This document shows, one piece after another, positions 28,573 through 35,740 of a stretch of DNA of 64,000 nucleotides. Location: positions 23,851 through 87,850 of the forward strand of contig DAOOQQ010000013.1 in assembly GCA_035388825.1 (NCBI GenBank). The letters are read 5' to 3'. The number at the start of each line of letters is the position of its first letter. Within the stretch, counting starts at the first letter, position 1. The stretch is from MWAR01 sp035388825 (GTDB taxonomy: Bacteria > Muiribacteriota > Ozemobacteria > Ozemobacterales > Ozemobacteraceae). The notes beneath the pieces were generated by a model. The model was not told the origin of the DNA, did not search any database, and saw only the letters and a program-made list of their open reading frames with translations. A program made the position numbers and the translations under genes.

Positions 28573-29730
28573 TCAGAACAGCCGGCTGGCGATGCGCTGT
28601 TGTTTGAGCGACAGCCAGGCAAGCCAGCCGTGCCGGCGGCGGCAGAGCTCCTCGAGGCGATCCAGGAACTGGAGGGCGTAAGGCTTCCCGGGTGGGCTGC
28701 CGCGGCTCAGCTCGAGCAGGGGCAGATATGCCGACTGGCCGATCGCATCGATGTGTTCGGCGATCTGGGCGAACTCTTCCCCGTTGCGGCCGGCCAGAAA
28801 CTCGAGCCACAGAGGCAGACAGGCGGTATCCCGGATGCCGAGAACCGCTTTCCAGGCAATGTTCTGAACCTCGGGGCAGGGGTCGTGCGCCAGGTCCGTC
28901 AGCAGGCTCATCCGTTCCTGCACGTCGATGTGCTGCAGGACGAATGCCGCGGAAGCGCGCATCCATCGGCTGGTGTGGCGCGCCATCTCCTGGAGCGCCG
29001 TCGTGAGCGCCCGCCGGTCGTGGGTTGACCAGAGCGCCTTGAGTACGTTCGCCCGCACGCGGTTGTCCTCGTCACCCATCAGCGGAAGCAGCATGCGCGT
29101 CGTCGTCGGCAGCCGCAGACGCTCGACCACTTCGACGGCATTGGCCCGGACGCGGTTGTCGGGATCGCCCAGGGCGTTCGCGATCAGATCCGCCACGGGG
29201 TCGCCCGGCTGGGCCAGGCGGCCGATCGCCGTGAGAATCGAGGCTTTCAGGCGCGGATGCGTCTTGGGGGTGTATTTCGCGGTCAGGGACGGCAGGTTCG
29301 TCGTGTCGCCGAGCTTCCCGAGTGTTTCGGCCGCCAGGGCCGCCAGATCGGGGTTCTCGTGATCGAGCAGCGGAAGCACCCGGGAACCGGCCGCCGCGTC
29401 TTCCAGGTCGCCGAGGACCTTGAGGGTGTTGTACAGGACATCCGGGTCGTTGCTGGCGAGGTTCGACGCGAAATCATCGATTTTCTGCGGGGTCTGCGGG
29501 AGATCCGGCATCAGCCGCCAGACGCGGATGTTTTCGCGTTCGAGGGTGCGGACCCACGATGCGCTGTTATACAGCGTGTACGCGTTGAACTCCCGCTCAG
29601 CTTTCTGCTGGGCGGTCTCGCGGTCGGTCGCCTCGATGGTGTACTCGATCTTGAACCGCTTGGCCGGGTTCGACGACTCGGTATACGGCAGGACGACCCG
29701 ATAGATGTACTGCGTGCCGGGCTGGCTCAT
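28573..29730 (-). CDS. HEAT-repeat (PBS lyase-type) protein
   Basis: 385 residues. The first 75 (TYRV-like beta segments, IEYTIEATDRETAQQKAE) form a small domain that reads like a phage-tail or DUF-type adaptor. After this come HEAT units: NPDLAALAAETLGKLGD, DPDNRVRANAVEVVERL, DEDNRVRANVLKALWST, HTSRWMRASAAFVLQHID. No catalytic residues. It is a cytoplasmic scaffold of unknown partner, located 106 nt upstream of ftsH on the same strand. The start at 29730 keeps the protein in the coding-like region, but its ribosome site is weak; the frame stays open further upstream with poor coding character. Confidence 0.75.
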   Translation of the reverse strand: MSQPGTQYIYRVVLPYTESSNPAKRFKIEYTIEATDRETAQQKAEREFNAYTLYNSASWVRTLERENIRVWRLMPDLPQTPQKIDDFASNLASNDPDVLYNTLKVLGDLEDAAAGSRVLPLLDHENPDLAALAAETLGKLGDTTNLPSLTAKYTPKTHPRLKASILTAIGRLAQPGDPVADLIANALGDPDNRVRANAVEVVERLRLPTTTRMLLPLMGDEDNRVRANVLKALWSTHDRRALTTALQEMARHTSRWMRASAAFVLQHIDVQERMSLLTDLAHDPCPEVQNIAWKAVLGIRDTACLPLWLEFLAGRNGEEFAQIAEHIDAIGQSAYLPLLELSRGSPPGKPYALQFLDRLEELCRRRHGWLAWLSLKQQRIASRLF

Positions 29731-29788
29731 GGTGATACCCCGATGGTAACACGCGGGGCCCTCCTCCACAAGGTTCGAAGAAACGGGT

Positions 29789-29817
29789 TTGACACCTTCG
29801 CGTTTGGCTGGTAAGCT
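29789..29817 (+). promoter_or_regulatory. Probable sigma-70 type promoter of the zinc-ribbon gene
   Basis: A perfect -35 TTGACA at 29789-29794 is followed by a 17-nt spacer and TAAGCT (29812-29817) as a weak -10. The predicted start near 29824 gives a leader of about 235 nt before the zinc-ribbon gene at 30059. A second TTGACG at 30017-30022 has no acceptable -10. Confidence 0.5.
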
Positions 29818-29823
29818 GGTAGA

Positions 29824-30058
29824 CGTAATCGTTTTACTGGCGGCTTTCTGCCGAAATTCACCCGGGCCCGTAGGAGGGGCGCCCGAGCCGGCGAGACCGG
29901 CGGAAACGGTTACAGACGTCTCAGAAGGAGCCCTCGAGGTCTTTTGAGACACCTCCCGGAGAACCGCGGAGGATGGGTATTACCGGTTGATCCTGGTGGA
30001 GATACACGTCCCCAGGTTGACGATCCTCGGACCAATTCTTTAAGGAAGAAAAAGCCAA
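29824..30058 (+). ncRNA. Candidate structured 5' leader (cis-regulatory RNA) of the zinc-ribbon gene
   Basis: The leader can fold into at least four consecutive hairpins: GCCGG/CCGGC (29887-29901, loop CGAGA); GTCTCA/TGAGAC (29918-29950); CCTCC-CGG with loop AGAA and CCG-C-GGAGG (29952-29972); and CCTGG-x-GGA with TCC-CCAGG (29992-30016). No open frame with coding character crosses it. The third hairpin hides a GGAGG motif. It matches no riboswitch class I can recall by its conserved core. The layout (strong promoter, long folded leader, small zinc-ribbon protein, strong terminator) resembles an autoregulated or stress-induced small gene. Confidence 0.4.
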
Positions 30059-30352
30059 ATGGAAGACAAGACCATCAACTGCCGCAACTGCGGAAAACCC
30101 TTCACGTTCACCGTTTCTGAACAGCAGTTCTACAAAGAGAGAGGCTTTGAGCACGAGCCCGTGCGCTGCAAGGGTTGCCGCGACCAGCGCAAGACCACCC
30201 GTGGCGGCCCCTCTTCCGGCCCCGGCCCGAAGCAGATGCACACCGTGACGTGCTCCGAGTGCGGCCAGGAGACCCAGGTGCCGTTCAAGCCCACCGGTGA
30301 AAAGCCGGTCTACTGCCGCGACTGCTTCAACAAGCGTCGCTCGGGCTACTGA
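30059..30352 (+). CDS. Double zinc-ribbon protein (zf-trcl plus CxxC-x17-CxxC)
   Basis: 97 residues with two zinc sites. The first (NCRNCGKPFTFT ... VRCKGCRDQRK) matches the 'probable zinc-binding domain' family, with a QQFYKERGF segment between the CxxC pairs. The second has CSEC and CRDC separated by exactly 17 residues, the CxxC-x17-CxxC signature. A basic linker (RDQRKTTRGG) joins them. Such proteins are thought to bind nucleic acid or ribosomes, but no function is established. AAGGAAG sits 10 nt before the ATG. It is monocistronic, between a strong promoter with a long leader and an intrinsic terminator, so it is probably abundantly expressed. Confidence 0.85.
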   Translation: MEDKTINCRNCGKPFTFTVSEQQFYKERGFEHEPVRCKGCRDQRKTTRGGPSSGPGPKQMHTVTCSECGQETQVPFKPTGEKPVYCRDCFNKRRSGY

Positions 30353-30367
30353 TCAACGACCATACCG

Positions 30368-30401
30368 CCGGCGTCGGGCCTCGTGCCCGGCGCCGGTTTT
30401 T
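30368..30401 (+). terminator. Rho-independent terminator after the zinc-ribbon gene
   Basis: A 12-bp GC-rich stem (30368-30379 with 30385-30396, one G-T pair, 5-nt loop CTCGT) is followed directly by five T. It lies 16 nt after the stop codon. Confidence 0.88.
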
Positions 30402-30820
30402 CATTCCCCGGAAAGGGGCGGCGTTCCGGTGGCGTCCGTCGGCGCGGTTTCGGATGCCGCTGCCGAGGCGCGCTCCTCCTGGGCGGCCGCGAACTCGGCG
30501 GCCCGGGTCAGATCCTCTTGCAGCCGCAGGGCAACGCTGATGTCCGGAAGTTCGTCCTCCCCGTCTTCGGCCGCCGGCTCCTCGACGTCCCGTTCGGCGT
30601 CGATCCGTTCGCAGATGCGATGGATCGCCCCGTCCCGGCTCTCGAACCGGTACCGCAGCGTGAAGCTGCCGCCGGGCTGGCGATAGGCCTGGTGCCGGTG
30701 AAACGCGGCGGAGTCCCCGGGCCTGGTCACCAGGGTGCGTTCGCGCGGCGGCTCCTGAGCAAATATTCTTGATGATATTATATATATAATGATAATAGCG
30801 ACGGCGATGCGGAGCCTCAT
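30401..30820 (-). CDS. Small exported protein of unknown function
   Basis: 139 residues with an Ile-rich signal peptide (MRLRIAVAIIIIYIISS, likely cleavage after IFA near residue 21). The mature part is charged, and its C-terminal 60 residues are Ala/Glu-rich and probably disordered or helical. It overlaps the MBL-fold gene upstream by ATGA and so is co-transcribed with it. The signal-peptide codons contain the 14-nt palindrome ATTATATATATAAT (30777-30790), a sharp AT island. No family recognised. Confidence 0.55.
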   Translation of the reverse strand: MRLRIAVAIIIIYIISSRIFAQEPPRERTLVTRPGDSAAFHRHQAYRQPGGSFTLRYRFESRDGAIHRICERIDAERDVEEPAAEDGEDELPDISVALRLQEDLTRAAEFAAAQEERASAAASETAPTDATGTPPLSGE

Positions 30821-31722
30821 ACGGTGCGCTTCCCCGGTTTCCCCGTCGCGAACCAGACGGGCAGATTGTCCATGATGCGGTAATCGGCCTCCCCGTTGCG
30901 CTTCAGAGCCGAGAGATATCCCGAAAGCGTGGCCCGGTACAGGAAGTGCTCCCAGCCCGTTTTTTTCAGCTCGAAGCTGCCGAAAAACTGCTTCGCGAGC
31001 CGGTCATACGGCTGCGGAACTTCGAGGAGTCGTTTCAGCAGAGCGAAAGCCGAACGAACGGCCGCCGTGTTCTCGACCAGAAGCAGTTCGATCCGGCTTT
31101 CCGGCGGGAAATGGCCGCCTACGTAGGTGGTTGCCCGGATCTCATGCAGCCGCTCGAGCGTCTCGAGATGGGCCAGGGGATCGTAGAGAAACGGCAGTCG
31201 GTGCTTCCGGAGGGTGTGCAGCGGAAACAGCGTATCCGCCAGGAAGGCGACGCCGTCGACGAGGAACCCGAGCTGGCCGATCGAGTGGCCGCCGAGAGGC
31301 AGGACCTCGATCTCCACCCCGTCGAGGTCGAGATTCCCGGCTTCGATCGTGTCGGCTTTCGACGGCTCGGCCATCACCAGCGGGTTCATCAGCTCATCGG
31401 GCGGCGCTCCGCCATACAGGGCGATCGCCTGCATGAGCGGATGCGCGGCGGCGGCGGCTTCGGGGGCGCTGGCCAGGATCCGGCACTGGGTGGCGGCCTG
31501 GATGAACGCGTTTCCGCCGCAGTGGTCGGCATGCGCGTGGGTGTTCAGGATCACGGACGGCTGCAGCCGGTAGGCATTCAGCAGCTCGAGCACCCGTCGG
31601 GCCATCCGACGATCGAGGCCGGAGTCAATGAGCGCGACCCGGTCGCCGTCGAGCATGATCACGCCGATGTTCGCCGGTCCCGGGATCAGCCGGGTGCGTT
31701 CCGAGAGAACCTGCAGTTCCAT
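30817..31722 (-). CDS. Metallo-beta-lactamase fold hydrolase
   Basis: 301 residues. The metal motif is HAHADHCGG (about residues 61-69), the H-x-H-x-D-H signature of MBL hydrolases. It is followed by LPLGGHSIGQLGFLV (third His) and FLADTLF (bridging Asp). It is probably a thioesterase or glyoxalase II-like enzyme; the substrate cannot be assigned. The C-terminal third (about 200-301) is helical, as in the ~300-residue MBL proteins with a winged-helix tail. It lies 12 nt downstream of the gene ending at 31735 and overlaps the next by 4 nt. Confidence 0.85.
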   Translation of the reverse strand: MELQVLSERTRLIPGPANIGVIMLDGDRVALIDSGLDRRMARRVLELLNAYRLQPSVILNTHAHADHCGGNAFIQAATQCRILASAPEAAAAAHPLMQAIALYGGAPPDELMNPLVMAEPSKADTIEAGNLDLDGVEIEVLPLGGHSIGQLGFLVDGVAFLADTLFPLHTLRKHRLPFLYDPLAHLETLERLHEIRATTYVGGHFPPESRIELLLVENTAAVRSAFALLKRLLEVPQPYDRLAKQFFGSFELKKTGWEHFLYRATLSGYLSALKRNGEADYRIMDNLPVWFATGKPGKRTV

Positions 31723-31734
31723 CAGGCTGGTCCG

Positions 31735-32226
31735 TCAACGGGGTGCGGCTGAACCGCGCGATTCCGGCGTGGCCGAACCCCCCGAACAGTCCGTCTGGGC
31801 GTCGCCGATCACCACGATGCCGGTGTGGCAGCCGGTGGACATCTCGATCGTGCAGTCCGGTGTTCCCGTGAACGGAATGGGTGGGGCGATCACCTCGATG
31901 TAGAAGGGGTTGTCGCGATAGGGCGAGAACTGGGCGCGGTAGATCCAGGCGCTGACCGGCTCCTGCCCCGCGACCGTCAGGCGGGTGCGCACGAACTGAA
32001 ACGTCTCGCCGCCTTTCACGATCCGGAAGGCGGGATGCCAGGGAAGCGGCCGGGTCGTGAAATCTGGTGTGATCACGACGAGGGGTTGTTCGAGGAGAAT
32101 GTTGATCGTGCCGGGCCGACAGGCGGCGACCTCGGGAAAACACTCCCGGAAAAACGGCAGTTGCTCGCGAACCGTGTTCTGGCCTTCCCCCGTTCCCTTC
32201 TGGATCTTCCCCTTGATGGCAGGCAT
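31735..32226 (-). CDS. Hypothetical protein with weak resemblance to CTP-dependent riboflavin kinase
   Basis: 163 residues, no signal peptide. KGKIQKGTGEGQNTV at the N-terminus followed by RPGTINILLEQPL resembles the glycine-rich strand and PGTLN block of archaeal CTP-dependent riboflavin kinase (RibK), which has a small beta-barrel fold. The C-terminal half (YIEVIAPPIPF) also has a strand that matches loosely. The tail is Ser/Gly/Pro-rich. AGGAG about 8 nt upstream supports the ATG at 32226. It heads a three-gene minus-strand unit with the MBL hydrolase. The assignment rests on motif memory only. Confidence 0.5.
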   Translation of the reverse strand: MPAIKGKIQKGTGEGQNTVREQLPFFRECFPEVAACRPGTINILLEQPLVVITPDFTTRPLPWHPAFRIVKGGETFQFVRTRLTVAGQEPVSAWIYRAQFSPYRDNPFYIEVIAPPIPFTGTPDCTIEMSTGCHTGIVVIGDAQTDCSGGSATPESRGSAAPR

Positions 32227-32433
32227 GTGGTGCTCCTCTCCTGCGGTCGGCTTCCGATCGCGGGCGTTTCCTTCAGGATAAGCCAAAACCCCCGCCGCAA
32301 CAACCCGCCGGATTTCTCTTCCCAAGGCTGGCCAGGCACTTCGCAAGGCGTCCATCGATGAACAGGTTGGCCAGCCGGGCGGGATATGATATCTTACTGC
32401 CTCTTCGATATCCCCCACAGGAGCAGAACGACG

Positions 32434-32670
32434 ATGGTTGACGAACAAAAGGCCAACGCTCTTCCGGAAGAAGCGAACCGCAAGCGCAAGATGACGAAAC
32501 GGGAGCGCGACCTCGAAATCGAGGCGATGAAATCCCGCATGTCGCCCGACGAACTGGCCAACGCCCACAAAAAGTTCATGATGATCATGATCGGCCTGTT
32601 CGTTCTCGTGCTCGTACTGATGCTGGCCTTCAATCAGCACGTCGATTTCATGTCAGACGGCGGAATGTAA
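32434..32670 (+). CDS. Small single-pass membrane protein
   Basis: 78 residues: a highly charged N-terminal half (NRKRKMTKRERDLEIEAM), then one transmembrane helix (FMMIMIGLFVLVLVLMLAF, about 47-65) and a short tail, so the orientation is probably N-in. AGGAG at 32418-32422 supports the ATG at 32434 rather than the earlier in-frame ATG. It lies 24 nt upstream of rph on the same strand and is probably in its operon. No family recognised. Confidence 0.6.
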   Translation: MVDEQKANALPEEANRKRKMTKRERDLEIEAMKSRMSPDELANAHKKFMMIMIGLFVLVLVLMLAFNQHVDFMSDGGM

Positions 32671-32694
32671 CCCGCCCCGCGAAGGAGAAACAGC

Positions 32695-33429
32695 ATGCCC
32701 CGCCACGATCAGCGTCGTCCCGACCAGTTGCGCCCGGTTTCGATCGAACCCGGCTTCGTGAAATACCCGCATGGCTCGGCCCTCATCACCTGCGGTGACA
32801 CCAAGGTCATCTGCACCGTCACGGTCGAAGAGAAAGTGCCCTCGTTCGTCGAATCCCGCGGGAAACCCCAGGGCTGGATCACCGCCGAATACGCGCTGAT
32901 GCCCGGTTGTGGCCTCTCCCGCAACGCCCGCGCCGGCTATGGGACGACCACCGTCAAAGGCCGCGTCCATGAAATTCAGCGGCTGATCGGAAGAGCTCTC
33001 CGGGCCGCTCTCGACCTCGAAAAGCTCGGCCCCCGCACCCTCCAGATCGACTGTGATGTGCTCCAGGCCGACGGCGGCACCCGCACCGCCTCCGTGACCG
33101 GCGCGATGGTCGCCCTCGAGATGGCCGTGAAGAAGCTGATGGCCGAGGGAAAGGTCACCGAAAACCCGATCGTGAACCGGCTTGCGGCCGTCAGCGTCGG
33201 CATTTTCCAGAATGAAGCCTTGCTCGATCTCGATTATTTCGAGGATTCCCGTGCCGAGACCGACCTGAACCTCGTCATGACGAGAGCCGGGGGGTATATC
33301 GAAGTGCAGGGAACCGCCGAACACGGTGTGTTCGACCGTGCGCAGCTCGATGCCATGCTCAAACTCGGGGAACAGGGGATCCGGGATCTCTTCGCAGCCC
33401 AGGATGAGGCGATCCGGCGTTTCCCATGA
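32695..33429 (+). CDS. rph: Ribonuclease PH
   Basis: Phosphorolytic 3'-to-5' exoribonuclease that trims tRNA 3' ends. 244 residues, the usual length. Starts RHDQRRPDQLRPVSIEPGF, typical of the family; TAEYALMPG and TVKGRVHEIQRLIGRALR contain the phosphate-binding Arg residues; QIDCDVLQADGGTRTASVTG carries the catalytic acidic residues. AAGGAG precedes the ATG by 7 nt. Overlaps rdgB by ATGA, the common rph-rdgB pairing. Confidence 0.97.
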   Translation: MPRHDQRRPDQLRPVSIEPGFVKYPHGSALITCGDTKVICTVTVEEKVPSFVESRGKPQGWITAEYALMPGCGLSRNARAGYGTTTVKGRVHEIQRLIGRALRAALDLEKLGPRTLQIDCDVLQADGGTRTASVTGAMVALEMAVKKLMAEGKVTENPIVNRLAAVSVGIFQNEALLDLDYFEDSRAETDLNLVMTRAGGYIEVQGTAEHGVFDRAQLDAMLKLGEQGIRDLFAAQDEAIRRFP

Positions 33430-34010
33430 AACTCTGGATCGCGACGGGAAACCGTCACAAGCTTCAGGAGATCGGCGCGATTCTCGGCGACTCCGTGAGC
33501 CTCCGGTGTCAGCTCGACCTGCCTGGTATGGCCGATGTCGACGAAACAGGCGCCACCTACCGCGAAAATGCCGAAATCAAGGCTCGCGCGCTCTGGGAGC
33601 GTGTTCGGGAACCCGTGTTTGCCGATGATTCGGGCCTGGAGGTCGATGCCCTGGGCGGCCGCCCGGGAATCCACTCCCAGCGCTATTCTGCGCCGAATCC
33701 GACGCATGAGAAGAATATCGACAAGCTGTTGAACGAGCTGGCCGACCTGCCGCCGGACAAGCGGTCCGCACGCTTCCGCTGCGTGATCTGCTTCATCGAC
33801 GATGCCGGGGTGTCGCGGTTTTTCGAAGGCACCCTGGAAGGCCGGATCGGATTCGAACGCCGCGGGAAGGGGGGCTTCGGCTTCGACCCGGTGTTCATGC
33901 TGCCGGAGCGTGGTTGTAGCGTCGCCGAGCTGGCCGAGGAGGAAAAAAACCGGATCAGCCATCGGGGCCGTGCCGTCATAGAGTTGAAGAGGTTCCTCCA
34001 GCTTCCCTGA
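33426..34010 (+). CDS. rdgB: XTP/dITP diphosphatase (non-canonical purine NTP pyrophosphatase)
   Basis: Removes ITP, dITP and XTP from the nucleotide pool. 194 residues, usual for RdgB/HAM1. Signatures: IATGNRHKLQEI at the N-terminus, YRENAEIKARAL, FADDSGLEVDALGGRPGIHS around residue 65, and GKGGFGFDPVFMLPERG near residue 145. Overlaps rph by 4 nt and is followed by a strong terminator. Confidence 0.97.
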   Translation: MKLWIATGNRHKLQEIGAILGDSVSLRCQLDLPGMADVDETGATYRENAEIKARALWERVREPVFADDSGLEVDALGGRPGIHSQRYSAPNPTHEKNIDKLLNELADLPPDKRSARFRCVICFIDDAGVSRFFEGTLEGRIGFERRGKGGFGFDPVFMLPERGCSVAELAEEEKNRISHRGRAVIELKRFLQLP

Positions 34011-34030
34011 AGCCGTTTTGGGCCCACGAA

Positions 34031-34069
34031 CGGGGCGCCACGCACATCTTGCGCGGCGCCCCGTTTTTT
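34031..34069 (+). terminator. Rho-independent terminator of the rph-rdgB operon
   Basis: CGGGGCGCC (34031-34039) pairs with GGCGCCCCG, with an inner CGCA/TGCG stem, and is followed by six T. It lies about 20 nt after the rdgB stop. Confidence 0.9.
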
Positions 34070-34510
34070 CGCCGTTTTTCTGCGATCAGCTTCATTGCGT
34101 TTCCTCGAGGACCTCTTCGCCATCGAACAACTCGCATCCCAGGAAATTTGGATGCTTCGAGTTCCCCCCTCACATACGCTTTCCCAGGGAGGTGATTCGC
34201 TTTCATTCTCATCCCTCGCGGATTTCCGACATCCGCGAACGGAAGCGGGCAACACAAAATAATCAAATAAATGATTGTTATAATATGATAATGGTATGAT
34301 GATATTGAATAATGATAAATAATAATATGATAATAATAGTGATTTTGAGATATAAAAGGTCATATTATCAGGATACTATTTGTTTTGTGGAGGGAAAGGA
34401 GGGGATCGTAGAAGAGGGTGGAAGAGTCACCAGATCACGAAAGCGTCGCTATCAGAAGCCGCTGTTGTCTGGAATTTCCGAAAAACCGGAGGGGATGTTG
34501 GGAAACGCGA
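34070..34510. other. Convergent intergenic region with an extreme AT-rich tract
   Basis: 441 nt between the rdgB terminator and the 3' end of the radical SAM gene on the opposite strand; neither gene needs a promoter here. From about 34255 to 34380 the DNA is almost pure A/T plus scattered G. The 13-mer ATAATATGATAAT occurs twice (near 34281 and 34322) among many ATGATA/ATAAT variants. No convincing gene is present: the only frame (34312-34527) reads as low-complexity Ile/Asn/Arg protein. It may be a foreign scar or a nucleoid-protein site. Confidence 0.55.
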
Positions 34511-35512
34511 TCAGGCGAGGTCGATGATGTTCGTTGCCTGATGCCGACCTGCTGTCTCCAGAAGGCCGGGATGGCCGTCCAGGACGTGGCAGGGGGAGCC
34601 GGTCGGAGTGGCGGGCCGCCGGAGATCCTTGAAAAAGGGGGATCGCACGGCTTCCTCCAGCGAGTGGTTCGGATAACGGTGGAGGCTCCAGGGGATATGG
34701 GGACAGGGGAGGATCCACCCGTCAGCCGACACGGCGATCACCCGACCGCCGGCAGCGCAGGGAGCCGGTTCGAGGCAGGGCGAAAGAAGTTCGATCCCTG
34801 CCTGCCTGTCCGATCCCTTGCAGAGGCGGGTCAGTTGCTCCCGATCGCTGGCCGAGAGAGGGGTGAGCGGCCCGGATGATGGGTCGAAGGGAAGAAGCGG
34901 AGAAAAGACGGCGAAGGAGCAGCCCTGGGAAGCAAGAAAGGCAGGGAAAGCCGGCGAGGTCGTTTCCAGGAGATTTTCCCGGTAGACGCGCACCGAGGCC
35001 CCGAAGGGAATGCCGGAAGCTTTGAGAAGCGTTGCGGCCGAAAGAAACGCCGTCGACGAGTCGGGGCTTCTGAACCTTGCCGAAGCCTCGGGGCCATCCG
35101 TGCTGAGCAACACCAGGATGTGGGGAAACGGTTCGAGGGATGCGACGATTTCGCGGGTCAGCAGAAGGCCGTTCGTGACGAACGAAAAGCTGATCTGGGG
35201 AAACCGCTCGAGGGCGGAACGGATCGATGCGAGTTCCAGAAGCGGCTCGCCGCCCGTGAACGAGATCCGGGGGATGCCGAGGGCCGCCGCTTCCGCGACG
35301 AGGCGGAGAAGGGTTTCCCTGGGCATGCGGCGTTCCGGCCGGTCTGCTTTAATGCAGGAGCAGCCGTGACACCGGAGATTGCAGGCCGACGTCAGCTCGA
35401 TGATCAGGCCGGGCGGGATCGGTATCGCCGAGAAGCCTGCCCGCAGGCGGCGCAATGCCAGTCGCGCGGCCAGTCGCACCAGGAAAAGGTGCCTGGCGAA
35501 CCGGGATGGCAT
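34511..35512 (-). CDS. Radical SAM protein with SPASM-like C-terminal region
   Basis: 333 residues. The radical SAM cluster motif is CNLRCHGC (near residue 44), followed by the SAM-binding FTGGEPLL. The C-terminal part has Cys residues (LSPCLEPAPCAAGG, WILPCPHIP, GSPCHVL) that could bind an auxiliary cluster, as in SPASM/twitch enzymes that modify peptides or make cofactors. No precursor peptide gene is visible beside it. It starts 3 nt after the small membrane protein gene and is last in a PilZ-headed minus-strand unit. Confidence 0.85.
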   Translation of the reverse strand: MPSRFARHLFLVRLAARLALRRLRAGFSAIPIPPGLIIELTSACNLRCHGCSCIKADRPERRMPRETLLRLVAEAAALGIPRISFTGGEPLLELASIRSALERFPQISFSFVTNGLLLTREIVASLEPFPHILVLLSTDGPEASARFRSPDSSTAFLSAATLLKASGIPFGASVRVYRENLLETTSPAFPAFLASQGCSFAVFSPLLPFDPSSGPLTPLSASDREQLTRLCKGSDRQAGIELLSPCLEPAPCAAGGRVIAVSADGWILPCPHIPWSLHRYPNHSLEEAVRSPFFKDLRRPATPTGSPCHVLDGHPGLLETAGRHQATNIIDLA

Positions 35513-35515
35513 CGC

Positions 35516-35740
35516 TCAGGGAGCCGTGCCGGAGGCTTGAATGGGCGCGGAGGCCGCGGCCGGGGCATGGATCGACGGAGTGGCCGAAGCCGTCGGCGCG
35601 GGGCTGGAGGGCGTCAACCCGTACGTCACCAGCACGTGAACGACGATGCCGAACGCGGCGACGAAGCAGAACAGCAGAAACGCCGAGCCGGTTCCCACAC
35701 CTGGGGGTGTGGGGGTGATGCAATGCCCGCGACGGTTCAT
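35516..35740 (-). CDS. Small membrane protein with Pro/Ala-rich tail
   Basis: 74 residues: a short N-terminal segment, one transmembrane helix (SAFLLFCFVAAFGIVVHVLV, about 18-38), then a Pro/Ser/Ala-rich tail likely to lie outside the cytoplasm. Its ATG overlaps the PilZ gene stop (ATGA) and its stop is 3 nt before the radical SAM start, so it is translationally coupled on both sides. The frame extends further upstream but only inside the PilZ gene. No family recognised. Confidence 0.6.
   Translation of the reverse strand: MNRRGHCITPTPPGVGTGSAFLLFCFVAAFGIVVHVLVTYGLTPSSPAPTASATPSIHAPAAASAPIQASGTAP

Noticed and set aside
30017..30048. Second promoter (TTGACG) near the zinc-ribbon gene
   Set aside because: No acceptable -10 at 16-18 nt; the TTGACA at 29789 is better.
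34312..34527. Plus-strand frame in the AT-rich spacer
   Set aside because: Simple Ile/Asn-rich reading of an AT tract; no ribosome site.
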